Assembly: GCA_031263835.1 (NCBI GenBank)
Contig: JAISEZ010000126.1
Location: 1-6,061 of the forward strand
DNA: 6,061 nt
Direction of reading: 5' to 3'
Source: Tannerella sp.
Lineage (GTDB): Bacteria > Bacteroidota > Bacteroidia > Bacteroidales > Tannerellaceae
Shown here: positions 6,010 through 6,061 of the stretch, piece after piece
Numbering within the stretch: the first letter of the stretch is position 1
Layout of the letters: each line of letters begins with the position of its first letter
Made by a program: the position numbers and the translations under genes
Notes under the pieces: generated by a model
Seen by the model: only the letters and a program-made list of their open reading frames with translations
Told to the model about the DNA's origin: nothing
The model's database searches: none

Positions 6010-6017
6010 GCAGCAAA
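5986..6017 (-). promoter_or_regulatory. Bacteroidota-type promoter of glpD (TTTG-N20-TATCTTTG)
   Basis: On the minus strand TTTG (6017-6014) and TATCTTTG (5993-5986) are separated by exactly 20 bp. This matches the known Bacteroidota primary-sigma consensus of TTTG, 19-21 bp, TAnnTTTG. Transcription should begin a few bases past 5986, giving a short leader before the ATG at 5962. It is the only strong promoter I find in the window and probably drives glpD and glpK. Confidence 0.85.
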
Positions 6018-6019
6018 TA

Positions 6020-6051
6020 ATTTCGAAACATTCTTCCATGCATATCGAAAT
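6020..6051. promoter_or_regulatory. Inverted repeat upstream of the glpD -33 box (possible activator site)
   Basis: The arms ATTTCGA (6020-6026) and TCGAAAT (6045-6051) are perfect inverted copies separated by 18 bp, with ACAT and ATG remnants between them. The left arm also lies inside the 8-bp palindrome TTTCGAAA (6021-6028). The dyad begins two bases upstream of the -33 box, where an activator would sit. The regulator is not in the window. Confidence 0.35.
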
Positions 6052-6061
6052 ATATCAAAAG

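Overview
The window holds most of a glycerol-utilisation cluster, with every recognisable gene on the minus strand. Read in the direction of transcription (from high to low coordinates), the order is: an FAD-dependent glycerol-3-phosphate dehydrogenase (glpD, 5962-4388), glycerol kinase (glpK, 4325-2835), an exported alpha/beta hydrolase of unknown substrate (2283-1117), and a glycerol facilitator of the aquaporin family (glpF, 627 to beyond the left edge). Together GlpF, GlpK and GlpD form a complete route: glycerol enters by facilitated diffusion, is trapped as sn-glycerol-3-phosphate, and is oxidised to dihydroxyacetone phosphate with electrons passed to the quinone pool. The hydrolase could release glycerol or acyl groups from an ester outside the cytoplasm, but that is only inferred from its position.

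The organism is probably a member of the Bacteroidota, plausibly a Bacteroidales. The main evidence is upstream of glpD: TTTG, 20 bases, then TATCTTTG, an exact match to the Bacteroidota housekeeping promoter (TTTG / TAnnTTTG). None of the genes has a convincing Shine-Dalgarno sequence, and A/T-rich leaders precede glpK and glpF, as is usual in that phylum. Species cannot be read from the window.

The intergenic DNA is unusual because almost all of it is repetitive. Between glpD and glpK there are six copies of an 8-bp repeat running up to the glpK start. Between glpK and the hydrolase lie a 7-bp repeat and a ten-unit, 41-bp minisatellite (2341-2750) made of two sequence families that keep the same hairpin layout. 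The hydrolase itself has six 33-bp units (1970-2167) that encode 11-residue repeats between its signal peptide and its catalytic domain. Between the hydrolase and glpF lie a roughly 260-bp fold-back element (857-1119) and a pair of opposed 19-bp palindromes bordered by 7-bp repeats (660-862).

No conventional defence system, CRISPR array, transposase, tRNA or rRNA is visible. The features that merit a second look are the minisatellite, the repeat-bearing hydrolase and the repeat-packed spacers that split an otherwise ordinary glp cluster. All functional claims about these repeats are inference.
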